From assembly GCA_902805845.1 (NCBI GenBank), contig CADCUI010000049.1, positions 1 through 33,093 on the forward strand: a DNA stretch of 33,093 nt, read 5' to 3'. The stretch is from an uncultured Nocardioidaceae bacterium (GTDB taxonomy: Bacteria > Actinomycetota > Actinomycetes > Propionibacteriales > Nocardioidaceae). The position numbers and the translations under genes were made by a program. Positions 18,910-27,102 of this stretch are shown piece after piece (the first letter of the stretch is position 1; every line of letters begins with the position of its first letter). The notes beneath the pieces are model-generated. The model ran no database searches, was not told the origin of the DNA, and worked only from the letters and a program-made list of their open reading frames with translations.

Positions 18910-19781
18910 GCACCACCACGACGCTGCAGCTGACCCGGCTCCGCGCCGAGCAACCCGGGCTGATCCGCGTCCGGGCGCAGGAGCGGCCGCGGCCCTCCTC
19001 CCTGCTCGGCGCCTCCGGGCGGCTCATGGTGATCGCCGCCGACCACCCGGCGCGCGGCGCGCTGGGCGCAGGCGCGGACCCGCTGGCGATGGCCGACCGC
19101 CAGGACCTGCTCGGCAGGCTCGTGGCGGCGCTCGCGCGCCCCGGCGTGAACGGCTTCCTCGGCACCGCCGACCTCGTGGAGGACCTGCTGCTGCTGGGAG
19201 CGCTGGACGGCAAGGTCGTCTTCGGCTCGATGAACCGCGGCGGCATCGCGGGGACCAGCTTCGAGATCGACGACCGGTTCACCGGCTACGACGCCGCCAG
19301 CATCGAGGCCTCCGGCATGGACGGCGGCAAGATGCTGCTGCGGATCGACCCCGACGACCCGCTGACGGCGCCCACGCTGGAGGCGACCAGCCGCGCGGTG
19401 AGCGACCTTGCCGGGCGCGGGCTGGTGGCGATGGTGGAGCCGTTCATGAGCCTCCGGGTCGACGGCCGGCTCCGCAACGACCTCTCCCCGGAGGCCGTCA
19501 TCCGGTCGATCGCCATCGCGGCCGGTCTCGGCGCCACCTCGGCGTACACCTGGCTGAAGCTGCCGGTCGTCGACCGCATGGAGGCGGTCCTGGCCGCCTC
19601 GACGCTTCCGACGCTGCTCCTCGGCGGGGAGGTGAGCGCCGACCAGGACCTGATGTTCGAGCGCTGGCGCGCTGCGCTGGCCCTGCCGACGGTCGTCGGG
19701 CTGACCGTCGGCCGCTCCCTGCTCTACCCGCCCGACGGCGACGTCGCCTCGGCCGTCGACACCGCCGTCAGCCTGCTCTGA
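18906..19781 (+). CDS. Cgl0159-type (beta/alpha)8 aldolase, probable 6-phospho-5-dehydro-2-deoxygluconate aldolase
   Basis: The 291-residue protein resembles the Cgl0159-like class-I aldolase group found in actinobacterial inositol clusters. Notable segments are LMVIAADHPARGALG, GSMNRGGIAGTSFEIDDRFTGY and YTWLKLPVVDRM, whose lysine (in the WLKLP context) is a plausible Schiff-base residue. In the pathway the phosphorylated deoxyketogluconate is split into dihydroxyacetone phosphate and malonate semialdehyde, the role of IolJ in Bacillus. That role is inferred from the missing step and tight coupling to iolC (GTGA overlap), not from a motif unique to it. Confidence 0.78.
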   Translation: MSTTTTLQLTRLRAEQPGLIRVRAQERPRPSSLLGASGRLMVIAADHPARGALGAGADPLAMADRQDLLGRLVAALARPGVNGFLGTADLVEDLLLLGALDGKVVFGSMNRGGIAGTSFEIDDRFTGYDAASIEASGMDGGKMLLRIDPDDPLTAPTLEATSRAVSDLAGRGLVAMVEPFMSLRVDGRLRNDLSPEAVIRSIAIAAGLGATSAYTWLKLPVVDRMEAVLAASTLPTLLLGGEVSADQDLMFERWRAALALPTVVGLTVGRSLLYPPDGDVASAVDTAVSLL

Positions 19782-19824
19782 CGCGTCGCCCCCTCGAACC
19801 CCCGCACCTCATCGGAGGACCCTC

Positions 19825-21324
19825 ATGGACACCGTGCAGCACTGGATCGCCGGCCGGCACACCGCTGCCGGCTCGACCCGCACGTCGCCGGTCTACGACC
19901 CGGCGACCGGGGAGCAGCAGGCCGAGGTCCTGCTCGCGAGCCGCGACGACGTCGGCACCGCCGTCGCGGCGGCCCGGGAGGCGTTCACCTCCTGGTCCCA
20001 GAGCTCGCTCAGCGTCCGCACCAAGGTCCTGTTCGCCTTCCGTGAGCTCGTCAACGCCCGGATCGACGAGCTCGCCGAGCTCATCAGCGCCGAGCACGGC
20101 AAGGTCCTCGCCGATGCCCGCGGCGAGGTCCAGCGAGGGCTCGAGGTCGTGGAGTTCGCCTGCGGGATCCCGCAGCTGCTCAAGGGGGACTACTCCGACC
20201 AGGTCTCCAACGGGATCGACGTCTTCTCGTTCCGCGAGCCGCTCGGGGTGGTCGCCGGCATCACGCCCTTCAACTTCCCCGCGATGGTCCCGATGTGGAT
20301 GTACCCCGTCGCCATCGCCTGCGGCAACACCTTCGTGCTCAAGCCCAGCGAGCGCGACCCCTCCGCCTCTGCCCTGGTTGCCCGGCTGTGGGCGGAGGCC
20401 GGGCTGCCCGAGGGCGTGTTCAACGTGGTCAACGGCGACAAGGAGTCGGTCGACGCGCTGCTCGACCACCCCGACGTCGCGGCGGTCTCCTTCGTCGGCA
20501 GCACCCCGATCGCGCGCTACATCCACGAGCGGGCGACCGCGACCGGCAAGCGGGTGCAGGCACTCGGCGGCGCGAAGAACCACGCGGTCGTGCTCCCCGA
20601 CGCCGACCCCGAGTTCGCCGCCAACCACCTCGTGTCCGCCGCGTTCGGCTCGGCCGGGGAGCGCTGCATGGCGATCTCCGCGGCCGTCGTCGTCGGGCGC
20701 GACGGCGACCGGCTCCTCGACCTGGTCAGCAAGAAGGCCGGCGAGGTCCGGGTCGGGCCCGGCCGGGACGCCGGCAGCGAGATGGGTCCGGTCATCACCG
20801 CCCAGGCGCGCGAGCGCATCGTCGGGCTCATCGGCACCGGTGAGCAGCAGGGCGCCCGGATCGCCGTCGACGGTCGCGGACTGGTCGTCCCCGGACACGA
20901 GAACGGCTTCTTCGTCGGCCCCACGGTGATCGACCAGGTGACGACCTCGATGGACGTCTACCGCGAGGAGATCTTCGGTCCCGTGCTCTCGGTCGTCCGC
21001 AGCAGCGACGTCGACGAGGCGATCGCGCTCGTCAACGCCAACCCCTACGGCAACGGCACCGCCATCTTCACCTCCAGCGGGGAGGCTGCCCGCCGGTTCC
21101 AGCGGGGGGTCACGGTCGGCATGATCGGCATCAACGTGCCGGTCCCGGTCCCGATGGCCTACTACTCCTTCGGCGGGTGGAAGGACTCCCTCTTCGGCGA
21201 CAAGCACGTGCACGGGCCCGAGGGCGTCGCGTTCTACACCCGGGCGAAGGTGGTCACGAGCCGGTGGCCGCACGTCGAGGCCGACGACGGCCGCGTGCAG
21301 CTCGCCTTCCCGACCTCGAGCTGA
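19825..21324 (+). CDS. iolA: (Methyl)malonate-semialdehyde dehydrogenase, CoA-acylating
   Basis: IolA/MmsA oxidises malonate or methylmalonate semialdehyde with NAD and CoA, releasing CO2 and acetyl- or propionyl-CoA. The 499-residue ALDH-fold protein has N150 in TPFNFP and the nucleophile C281 in GERCMAIS. At the place of the usual ALDH general base it reads GGAKNH (about 248-253) instead of E-L-G-G-K; absence of that Glu is typical of CoA-acylating MMSDH. GGAGG near 19815 precedes ATG 19825. It lies 43 bp after the aldolase gene, within the same operon, and finishes the pathway. Confidence 0.93.
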   Translation: MDTVQHWIAGRHTAAGSTRTSPVYDPATGEQQAEVLLASRDDVGTAVAAAREAFTSWSQSSLSVRTKVLFAFRELVNARIDELAELISAEHGKVLADARGEVQRGLEVVEFACGIPQLLKGDYSDQVSNGIDVFSFREPLGVVAGITPFNFPAMVPMWMYPVAIACGNTFVLKPSERDPSASALVARLWAEAGLPEGVFNVVNGDKESVDALLDHPDVAAVSFVGSTPIARYIHERATATGKRVQALGGAKNHAVVLPDADPEFAANHLVSAAFGSAGERCMAISAAVVVGRDGDRLLDLVSKKAGEVRVGPGRDAGSEMGPVITAQARERIVGLIGTGEQQGARIAVDGRGLVVPGHENGFFVGPTVIDQVTTSMDVYREEIFGPVLSVVRSSDVDEAIALVNANPYGNGTAIFTSSGEAARRFQRGVTVGMIGINVPVPVPMAYYSFGGWKDSLFGDKHVHGPEGVAFYTRAKVVTSRWPHVEADDGRVQLAFPTSS

Positions 21325-21358
21325 CCAGCCCCGCCACGACCACCGCAGGAGCCAATGC

Positions 21359-22348
21359 ATGTCCCACCCCCGGTCCGACCCGCTCCGGGTCGGTGTCATC
21401 GGCACCGGCGCCATGGGCCGCGACCACATCGCAACCCTGGACCGCTACGTCGCCCGCGCCCGCGTGACGGCGGTCCACGACCGCGCGACCGAGCTGGCGG
21501 ACAAGGTCGCCGCCCCCGTCGGCGCACGCGTGCTGGCGACCCCGGACGCCCTCATCGACGCCGAGGACGTCGACGCGGTGCTCGTCTGCTCACCCGACCC
21601 CACCCACCTCGAGCTCGTCCTGCACTGCCTGGAGGCCGGGGTGCCGGTGCTCTGCGAGAAGCCCCTCGCGGTCACCGCCGACGGGACCGCCCAGGTCGTC
21701 GCCGCGGAGACGGCACTCGCGCAACGGCGCGGTGGCGGCCGGCTGGTGCAGGTGGGCTTCATGCGCCGCTACGACCCGGCGTACGTCGAGCTCAAGCGTG
21801 ACGTCCACGACGGCAGCCAGGGCGACCCGGTGCTGCTCCACTGCGTGCACCGCAACCCCAGCAACCACACCGGGATGACCCCCGAGCAGGTGGTGGGCAA
21901 CGCGATGGTGCACGAGCTCGACATCGCCCGGTGGCTGCTGGAGGACGAGGTCGTCTCGGTGAGCACGCGCACCGTCCGGCGGGGCGGGACCTGGCAGCCC
22001 GGCGACCCGGTGGTGGCCTGGCTCGACACCGCTGCCGGGGCACTGGTCGAGGTCGAGGTGTTCGTCAACGCCGGCTACGGCTACGACGTCCGCTGCGAGG
22101 CGGTCGGCAGCACCGGCCGCTCCGCCCTGCCCGACCTCGTCGGGCCGGACTTCCAGACCCGGTTCGCCGACGCCTACCGCCTGGAGCTCCAGCAGTGGAC
22201 CGAGGCGGTCCTCGCCGGCGAGCCGACCGGGCCGTCGGCCTGGGACGGCCACCGAGCGACGGTCGTCGCCACCGCCTGTGTGGAGTCGCTGCGCACCGGC
22301 CGCCCGGTGGAGGTCCCCACCGAGCCTCGCCCGGCGCTCTACGCATGA
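21359..22348 (+). CDS. iolG: Myo-inositol 2-dehydrogenase (Gfo/Idh/MocA family)
   Basis: IolG performs the first step, NAD-dependent oxidation of myo-inositol to scyllo-inosose. In 329 residues the Rossmann loop GVIGTGAMGRDHI is at 12-24, the family motif CEKPLAV at 99-105 has catalytic K101, and HELDIARWLL begins at H185 with the conserved His/Asp pair. GCAGGA (21345-21350) is a suitable ribosome site for ATG 21359; the out-of-frame ATG at 21355 is not used. It overlaps iolB by 4 bp. Activity on other inositol isomers cannot be excluded, because paralogues have shifted specificity. Confidence 0.9.
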   Translation: MSHPRSDPLRVGVIGTGAMGRDHIATLDRYVARARVTAVHDRATELADKVAAPVGARVLATPDALIDAEDVDAVLVCSPDPTHLELVLHCLEAGVPVLCEKPLAVTADGTAQVVAAETALAQRRGGGRLVQVGFMRRYDPAYVELKRDVHDGSQGDPVLLHCVHRNPSNHTGMTPEQVVGNAMVHELDIARWLLEDEVVSVSTRTVRRGGTWQPGDPVVAWLDTAAGALVEVEVFVNAGYGYDVRCEAVGSTGRSALPDLVGPDFQTRFADAYRLELQQWTEAVLAGEPTGPSAWDGHRATVVATACVESLRTGRPVEVPTEPRPALYA

Positions 22349-23328
22349 GCGCGCTGCACCGCCCGTACGCCGGCGCCGCCATGCCGGAGGGGCCAGGGGA
22401 GGGGGCCGTCGTCGAGCTCACCCCGCAGGACGCGGGCTGGGAGTGGACCGGGCTCACCGTGCTCTCGCTCGCGCCCGGTGCTCGCCGCACCGTCAGCACC
22501 GGCCCCTCCGAGGTGTTCGTGCTGCCGCTCGCAGGCGGCCTGGAGGTGGAGGCGCGGGGGACCGCAGCCGGCCGGACCACGCAGGAGCTGACGCTCGCCG
22601 GCCGCGACAGCGTGTTCACCGCGGTCACCGACTTCGCCTACGTCGGCCGGGACAGCGAGCTGGTCCTCACCAACCCCAGTTCCGAGCGGGTCGCGGAGGT
22701 CGCCCTCCCGTCGTCGCGGTGCACGCGTGCCCTCCCGCCGGCGTACGGCCCGGCGGCCGACGTCCCGGTGGAGGTGCGGGGCGCAGGGAACGCGACCCGG
22801 CAGGTGACGAACTTCGGGGTGCCCGGCGTCTGGGACCACGCCGAGAAGCTGGTCTGCTGCGAGCTGCTCACGCCGCCGGGAAACTGGTCGAGCTACCCGC
22901 CGCACAAGCACGACCGCAGCGCGGCCCCCGAGGGCCAGGAGTGCCCGGTGGTGAACGAGGAGATCTACTACTACCGGATCGCGGGGGAGGACCAGGTCAC
23001 GCCGGACCGGACCGGGTTCGGCTACCACCGCACCTACACCGGGCCGGAGCACCCCGAGGCCGGGCTGGCGCCGCTCGACGAGCTCGTCGAGGTGCGCGAC
23101 CACGACGTCGTGCTGGTCCCGCACGGCTACCACGGGCCCTGCATCGCCGCCCCGGGCTACCCGATGTACTACCTCAACGTCATGGCGGGCCCGGGCCAGG
23201 AGCGCGCGCTCGCGTTCTGCGACGACCCGGCGCACGGCTGGGTCCGCGCCACCTGGGACGACCTGGCGCCCGACCCACGCTGCCCGCTGACCTCCGCGCA
23301 CGGCCCCGTCCCGAGGAGAACCCGATGA
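22345..23328 (+). CDS. iolB: 5-deoxy-glucuronate isomerase
   Basis: IolB isomerises 5-deoxy-glucuronate to 2-deoxy-5-keto-gluconate. The product is 327 residues from ATG 22345, which overlaps the iolG stop as ATGA; the frame extends further upstream only as a shadow of iolG. It is a two-part cupin: the metal-binding histidines appear in SSYPPHKHD, followed by the Glu of NEEIYYYRI and the histidine of VPHGYHGPCIAAPGY. This pattern is specific for the KduI/IolB family and, with its neighbours, for IolB. The stop overlaps the iolD start. Confidence 0.93.
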   Translation: MSALHRPYAGAAMPEGPGEGAVVELTPQDAGWEWTGLTVLSLAPGARRTVSTGPSEVFVLPLAGGLEVEARGTAAGRTTQELTLAGRDSVFTAVTDFAYVGRDSELVLTNPSSERVAEVALPSSRCTRALPPAYGPAADVPVEVRGAGNATRQVTNFGVPGVWDHAEKLVCCELLTPPGNWSSYPPHKHDRSAAPEGQECPVVNEEIYYYRIAGEDQVTPDRTGFGYHRTYTGPEHPEAGLAPLDELVEVRDHDVVLVPHGYHGPCIAAPGYPMYYLNVMAGPGQERALAFCDDPAHGWVRATWDDLAPDPRCPLTSAHGPVPRRTR

Positions 23329-25226
23329 CCGACACCGTCCGGCTCACGACCGCCCAGGCCCTGGTCCGGTGGATGGTGGCGCAGCGCTCGGAGCTGCTCG
23401 ACGGGACCGTGGTGCCGCTCTTCGCCGGCGTCTTCGGGATCTTCGGCCACGGCAACGTCCTGGGGCTCGGCACCGCCCTCCACGAGGTGGCCGACGAGCT
23501 CCCGACCTGGCGCGGGCAGAACGAGCAGGGCATGGCACTGGCCGCCGTCGCCCACGCCCGCGCCACCGACCGTCGCCAGGTGATGGCCGCGACCTCCTCG
23601 ATCGGGCCGGGGGCGCTCAACATGGTGACCGCTGCCGGGGTGGCGCACGCCAACCGGCTGCCGGTGCTGCTGCTCGCGGGCGACACCTTCACCGGACGAG
23701 GCCCCGACCCGGTGCTGCAGCAGGTCGAGCACTTCGGCGACCCGACGGCGACGGTCAACGACGCCTTCCGCCCGGTCGCCCGCTGGTTCGACCGGATCAC
23801 CCGTCCCGAGCAGCTCCTGGGCACGCTGCCGCAGGTCGCCCGGGTCCTCACCGACCCCGCGGACGCCGGTCCGGTGGTGCTCGCGCTGCCGCAGGACGTC
23901 CAGGTCGAGGAGCACGACTTCCCCGCGGCGCTGTTCGAGCCCCGGGTGCACCGCGTGCCTCGTCCGCGACCGGACACCGCCGCCCTGGCGGAGGCCGTCG
24001 ACGTCCTGCGGACCGCCGAACGGCCGCTGCTCGTGCTCGGCGGTGGGGTGCGCTACTCCGGCGCCGCCGCGGAGGTGCTGGCCCTCGCGGAGCGGCACGA
24101 CGTCCCGGTGGTCGACACCGTGGCGGGCAGGACGCTGCTGCCGCACACCCACCGGCTGTACGGCGGGCCGCTCGGCATCGTCGGGTCCACCTCGGCCAAC
24201 GTGCTCGCCGAGGCGGCCGACGTCGTGCTGGCCGTCGGCACCCGGCTCCAGGACTTCACGACGTCGTCGTGGACCGGCTTCGCGCACGACGTGCGTTTGG
24301 TCCACGTCAACGCGGCCCGGTTCGACGCGGTCAAGCGGGGAGCGCACGCGGTCGTCGGCGACGCGCGGGCGACGCTCACCGAGCTCGACGCGGCCCTGGG
24401 TGACTGGCAGGCGGCCGGTGGCTGGGCCGCCCGAGCCGCCGAGGAGCGTGGCACCTGGGACGAGCACGTGGACCGGCTGCGTCAGGGAGCGGCACCGCAC
24501 GGCCTCAGCTACGCCCAGGTGGTCGGGGTCGTCAACGACGCCAGCACCCCGGACGACTACGTGCTCGGCGCGTCCGGCGGCATCCCCGGAGAGCTGCACG
24601 GCGGCTGGCGCACCGGGGACGTCAAGCACGATGCGGGACCCACCTCGGGAGCCACCATGGACCTCGAGTACGGCTTCTCCTGCATGGGCTACGAGATCGC
24701 CGGGCCGTGGGGCGCGGCGATGGCACGCCGGACCACCCACCCCGAGGGCCTCGTGACGTCGCTGTTCGGGGACGGGTCCTGGATGCTGCTCAGCAGCGAG
24801 ATCTTCTCCGCGGCGTTCTCCGGGCACCCGTTCGTGGCGGTCCTCTGCGACAACGACGGCTACGCGGTGATCCACCGGCTCCAGACCGGCCAGGGCGCCG
24901 AGGGGTTCAACAACCTGCTGTCCGACGCGCGGGGACCCGGCGCGGACGGCTCCGTGCGGGTCGACTTCGCCGCCCACGCCGCGGCCATGGGGTGCGCCGT
25001 CGAGGACGTCCCCGCCGGAGCCGGGCTCGAGGAGCTGCGCGCGGCGTACCTCCGGGCCCGGCAGACGGCTCGCGACACCTCACGACCGGTGGTCGTGGTC
25101 TGTCGCGTGCACCCCGGCTCCTGGACCGAGGCGGGTGCCTGGTGGGAGACCGGGGTGCCCGCGTCGCTGTCGGGCCGCGACGCCTACGTCGAGGGCAAGG
25201 ACCGTCAGGTCCGGTGGCTCTCCTGA
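23325..25226 (+). CDS. iolD: 3D-(3,5/4)-trihydroxycyclohexane-1,2-dione acylhydrolase (ThDP-dependent)
   Basis: IolD opens the cyclohexanedione ring to 5-deoxy-glucuronate. The product is 633 residues from ATG 23325 (ATGA overlap with iolB); the longer upstream open frame shadows iolB. It has the three-domain ThDP-enzyme layout. The cofactor-activating glutamate E67 lies in RGQNEQGMALAA, the IolD-typical segment DTFTGRGPDPVLQQVEHFGD follows, and the ThDP/Mg motif runs from GDGSW (about residue 481) to CDNDGYAVIH (about 505-515). It is the last gene of the operon; the convergent wrbA-like gene begins its 3' end 24 bp later. Confidence 0.93.
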   Translation: MTDTVRLTTAQALVRWMVAQRSELLDGTVVPLFAGVFGIFGHGNVLGLGTALHEVADELPTWRGQNEQGMALAAVAHARATDRRQVMAATSSIGPGALNMVTAAGVAHANRLPVLLLAGDTFTGRGPDPVLQQVEHFGDPTATVNDAFRPVARWFDRITRPEQLLGTLPQVARVLTDPADAGPVVLALPQDVQVEEHDFPAALFEPRVHRVPRPRPDTAALAEAVDVLRTAERPLLVLGGGVRYSGAAAEVLALAERHDVPVVDTVAGRTLLPHTHRLYGGPLGIVGSTSANVLAEAADVVLAVGTRLQDFTTSSWTGFAHDVRLVHVNAARFDAVKRGAHAVVGDARATLTELDAALGDWQAAGGWAARAAEERGTWDEHVDRLRQGAAPHGLSYAQVVGVVNDASTPDDYVLGASGGIPGELHGGWRTGDVKHDAGPTSGATMDLEYGFSCMGYEIAGPWGAAMARRTTHPEGLVTSLFGDGSWMLLSSEIFSAAFSGHPFVAVLCDNDGYAVIHRLQTGQGAEGFNNLLSDARGPGADGSVRVDFAAHAAAMGCAVEDVPAGAGLEELRAAYLRARQTARDTSRPVVVVCRVHPGSWTEAGAWWETGVPASLSGRDAYVEGKDRQVRWLS

Positions 25227-25250
25227 CCCTCGGCTGAGGTCGGGCCGGGG

Positions 25251-25919
25251 TCAGGCGGCGGCCTGGTTGTTGCCGGCCGCGTTGGCGCCCTGGTCCTCGA
25301 CCGCGGGCTGCCCGCCCGAGGACCCGGCGAGGAGGTCGCCGACCTTGAGGACGCGGGACACGAGGTGGTCGAGCGCCTGGAGCTCCGCGTCTCCCACGTT
25401 GCCCGGGCCGGAGGCGCCACTGACCTGGGAGACGCCGTAGGGGTTGCCGTCGTTGAACTTCAGCTGGTCGGTGTAGCCGGGCGGCACGATGATCCCGCCG
25501 AAGTGGTAGATCGAGTTGTAGAGCGCCAGCAGCGTCGACTCCTGGCCGCCGTGCGCGGTCGAGCTGGAGGTGAAGCCGGAGTAGGCCTTGTCGGCGAGCT
25601 CGCCGCGGCTCCACTCGCCGCCCAGCGTGTCGAGGAACTGCTTGAGCTGGCTGGCGATGTTCCCGTAGCGCGTGGGTGACCCGAAGATCACCGCGTCCGC
25701 CCAGGTGACGTCGTCCGCGGCGGCCTTCGGCTCGTCCCTGGTGGCGTCGTGGTGCTGCTGCCACCCGTCGTTGGCCGCGATCGCGGACTCGGGCGCGAGC
25801 TCGGCGACCTGGCGCAGCCGGACCTCGGCGCCCTGCTTCTCGGCGGCCTCCGCCGAGCGGCGGGCCATCGCGTCGACGGTGCCGGTGGAGGAGTAGTAGA
25901 TGATCGACAGCTTGGTCAT
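25251..25919 (-). CDS. wrbA: WrbA-type NAD(P)H:quinone oxidoreductase (flavodoxin fold)
   Basis: WrbA proteins bind FMN and carry out two-electron reduction of quinones, avoiding semiquinone radicals. The 222-residue product begins MTKLSIIYYSSTGTVDAMA, the phosphate-binding loop, and has GSPTRYGNIASQLKQFLD and FTSSSTAHGGQESTLLALY, both WrbA hallmarks. About 20 residues rich in Ala, Gly and Asn are added at the C-terminus. I choose the start at 25919, with GAGAGG upstream on the - strand; the frame stays open far beyond but without motif support. It is divergent from the SDR operon, and both start sites have stress-type promoters. Confidence 0.9.
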   Translation of the reverse strand: MTKLSIIYYSSTGTVDAMARRSAEAAEKQGAEVRLRQVAELAPESAIAANDGWQQHHDATRDEPKAAADDVTWADAVIFGSPTRYGNIASQLKQFLDTLGGEWSRGELADKAYSGFTSSSTAHGGQESTLLALYNSIYHFGGIIVPPGYTDQLKFNDGNPYGVSQVSGASGPGNVGDAELQALDHLVSRVLKVGDLLAGSSGGQPAVEDQGANAAGNNQAAA

Positions 25920-25955
25920 GCGAGGCCTCTCGTCGGGGTGCGGGACAGCGGCCCC

Positions 25956-25980
25956 GTACCCGACCATTGGCGCTTCAACC
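25956..25980 (-). promoter_or_regulatory. Candidate sigma-B/F-type promoter of the wrbA-like gene
   Basis: On the - strand GGTT (25980-25977) is followed after 15 bp by GGGTAC (25961-25956), matching the GNNT-N14-16-GGGTAY consensus of the sigma-B family in Streptomyces and the sigma-F type in mycobacteria. The implied start near 25948 gives a leader of about 30 nt. It faces the equivalent element of the SDR gene 50 bp away. Confidence 0.6.
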
Positions 25981-26030
25981 TTCGTCGAGTGCCGACGTGA
26001 CGCGACCCACTCGGGGAGCCGGCGGTGTCC

Positions 26031-26055
26031 GTTTCCACCCGAGGGCCCTGGGTAG
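26031..26055 (+). promoter_or_regulatory. Candidate sigma-B/F-type promoter of the SDR-oxidoreductase operon
   Basis: GTTT (26031-26034), 15 bp and GGGTAG (26050-26055) form a near-perfect sigma-B/F-type promoter. Only 9 nt separate the -10 box from ATG 26065, so the mRNA should start at or within a couple of bases of the start codon and carry no Shine-Dalgarno sequence. Confidence 0.7.
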
Positions 26056-26064
26056 TGCACTCGC

Positions 26065-27102
26065 ATGCGACTCCCCACGGTCGGCCTCGGTCCGCTCACC
26101 GAGCGCATCATCGACCGGCTCGGCCTGCAGGGGCAGCCGTCGGCAGGACCGTCGGACCAGGCCCGTGTCATCGTCGTGACCGGCGCGACGAGCGGCATCG
26201 GCCGGGCCGTCGCCCACGAGGCCGCGTCACAGGGCCAGCACCTCGTCCTCGCCTCCCGCAGCGGCGAGTCGCTCGAGGAGGTCCGGCGGGAGTGCGCCGA
26301 GCGCGGTGCGCTCTCGGCATCGGTCGTCGTCACCGACGTCGGTGACGACGACGAGGTCGCGGCCCTGGTCGAGAAGACCCTCGCCGAGCACGGCCGCATC
26401 GACGCCGTCGTCAACTCCGCGGGCGTCGTGGCCTACGGCCAGGCCGAGGAGGTGCCCCGCGAGGTCTTCGACGGGGTGCTGCGGACCAACCTCACGGGGT
26501 CGGCCAACGTCGCCCGCCACGTGCTGCCGGTGCTGCGCCGCCAGGGAGCGGGCACGCTCGTGCTCGTGGGCTCGGTGCTCGGCCACCTCGCGGCGCCGAA
26601 GATGACGCCGTACGTCGTGAGCAAGTGGGGCGTCCGCGGCCTGGCCCGTCAGCTGCAGGTGGAGAACCGCGACGTCCCGGGCGTCCACGTGTGCCACCTC
26701 TCGCTCGGTGGCGTGGACACGCCGATCTACGACCAGGGAGCCAACTACACCGGGGCCCCCGGTCAGCCGCCGCCGTCGGTGAGCCCGGAGTACGCCGCGC
26801 GCCGGGTGCTGCGCCACATCGACTCCCCACCACCGGAGCTCCAGGTCGGGATCGGCAACGACGTCATGCGCTTCGGCTTCACGTTCCTCCCGCGTGCGTA
26901 CGACGCCCTGGTCGGCCCGTTCTTCGGCGTGGTCGGTCTCGACCCCAGCCGCAGCCGCGCGGTGGACGACGGCAACGTCCTGGAGCCGCGCCACCACGGC
27001 AACGCCGTCCACGGCGGGTACCAGAGCGTCGTCCACCGCGTCGGCCGCGCGCTGCTGCTCCGGGCCCGGGCGGCGACCGGCACCGGCCCGGGTCGACCGT
27101 GA
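26065..27102 (+). CDS. Short-chain dehydrogenase/reductase
   Basis: A classical SDR of 345 residues. The cofactor loop TGATSGIG is at 39-46, NSAG at 117-120, and the catalytic residues are N142, S170, Y183 and K187 (Y-V-V-S-K). Both a 34-residue N-terminal extension and about 90 extra C-terminal residues (from DSPPPELQVGIGNDVMRFG on) exceed the usual 250, placing it among the longer membrane- or lipid-associated SDRs. The substrate is unknown. It overlaps the following FAD oxidoreductase by 4 bp (GTGA), so the two probably act together. ATG 26065 is supported by promoter geometry rather than by a ribosome site. Confidence 0.88.
   Translation: MRLPTVGLGPLTERIIDRLGLQGQPSAGPSDQARVIVVTGATSGIGRAVAHEAASQGQHLVLASRSGESLEEVRRECAERGALSASVVVTDVGDDDEVAALVEKTLAEHGRIDAVVNSAGVVAYGQAEEVPREVFDGVLRTNLTGSANVARHVLPVLRRQGAGTLVLVGSVLGHLAAPKMTPYVVSKWGVRGLARQLQVENRDVPGVHVCHLSLGGVDTPIYDQGANYTGAPGQPPPSVSPEYAARRVLRHIDSPPPELQVGIGNDVMRFGFTFLPRAYDALVGPFFGVVGLDPSRSRAVDDGNVLEPRHHGNAVHGGYQSVVHRVGRALLLRARAATGTGPGRP

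Noticed and set aside
19768-21429. 553-codon - strand open frame opposite iolA
   Set aside because: Antisense shadow of a well-supported aldehyde dehydrogenase; no domain features.
22278-23324. Upstream extension of the iolD frame, and similar extensions of iolB (from 21931), nuoM (from 11457) and the FAD oxidoreductase (from 26625)
   Set aside because: Each extension overlaps a solid gene in another frame and is low-complexity. ATGA or GTGA overlaps and the start of homology give much better start sites.
25227-25250. Terminator between convergent iolD and wrbA-like genes
   Set aside because: Only a 4-bp stem (CCTC/GAGG) is visible in 24 bp with no T-run; too weak to call.
25920-26414. N-terminal extension of the wrbA-like frame to 387 codons
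   Set aside because: It runs through the divergent promoter region and the SDR gene; the WrbA fold starts exactly at the ATG at 25919.
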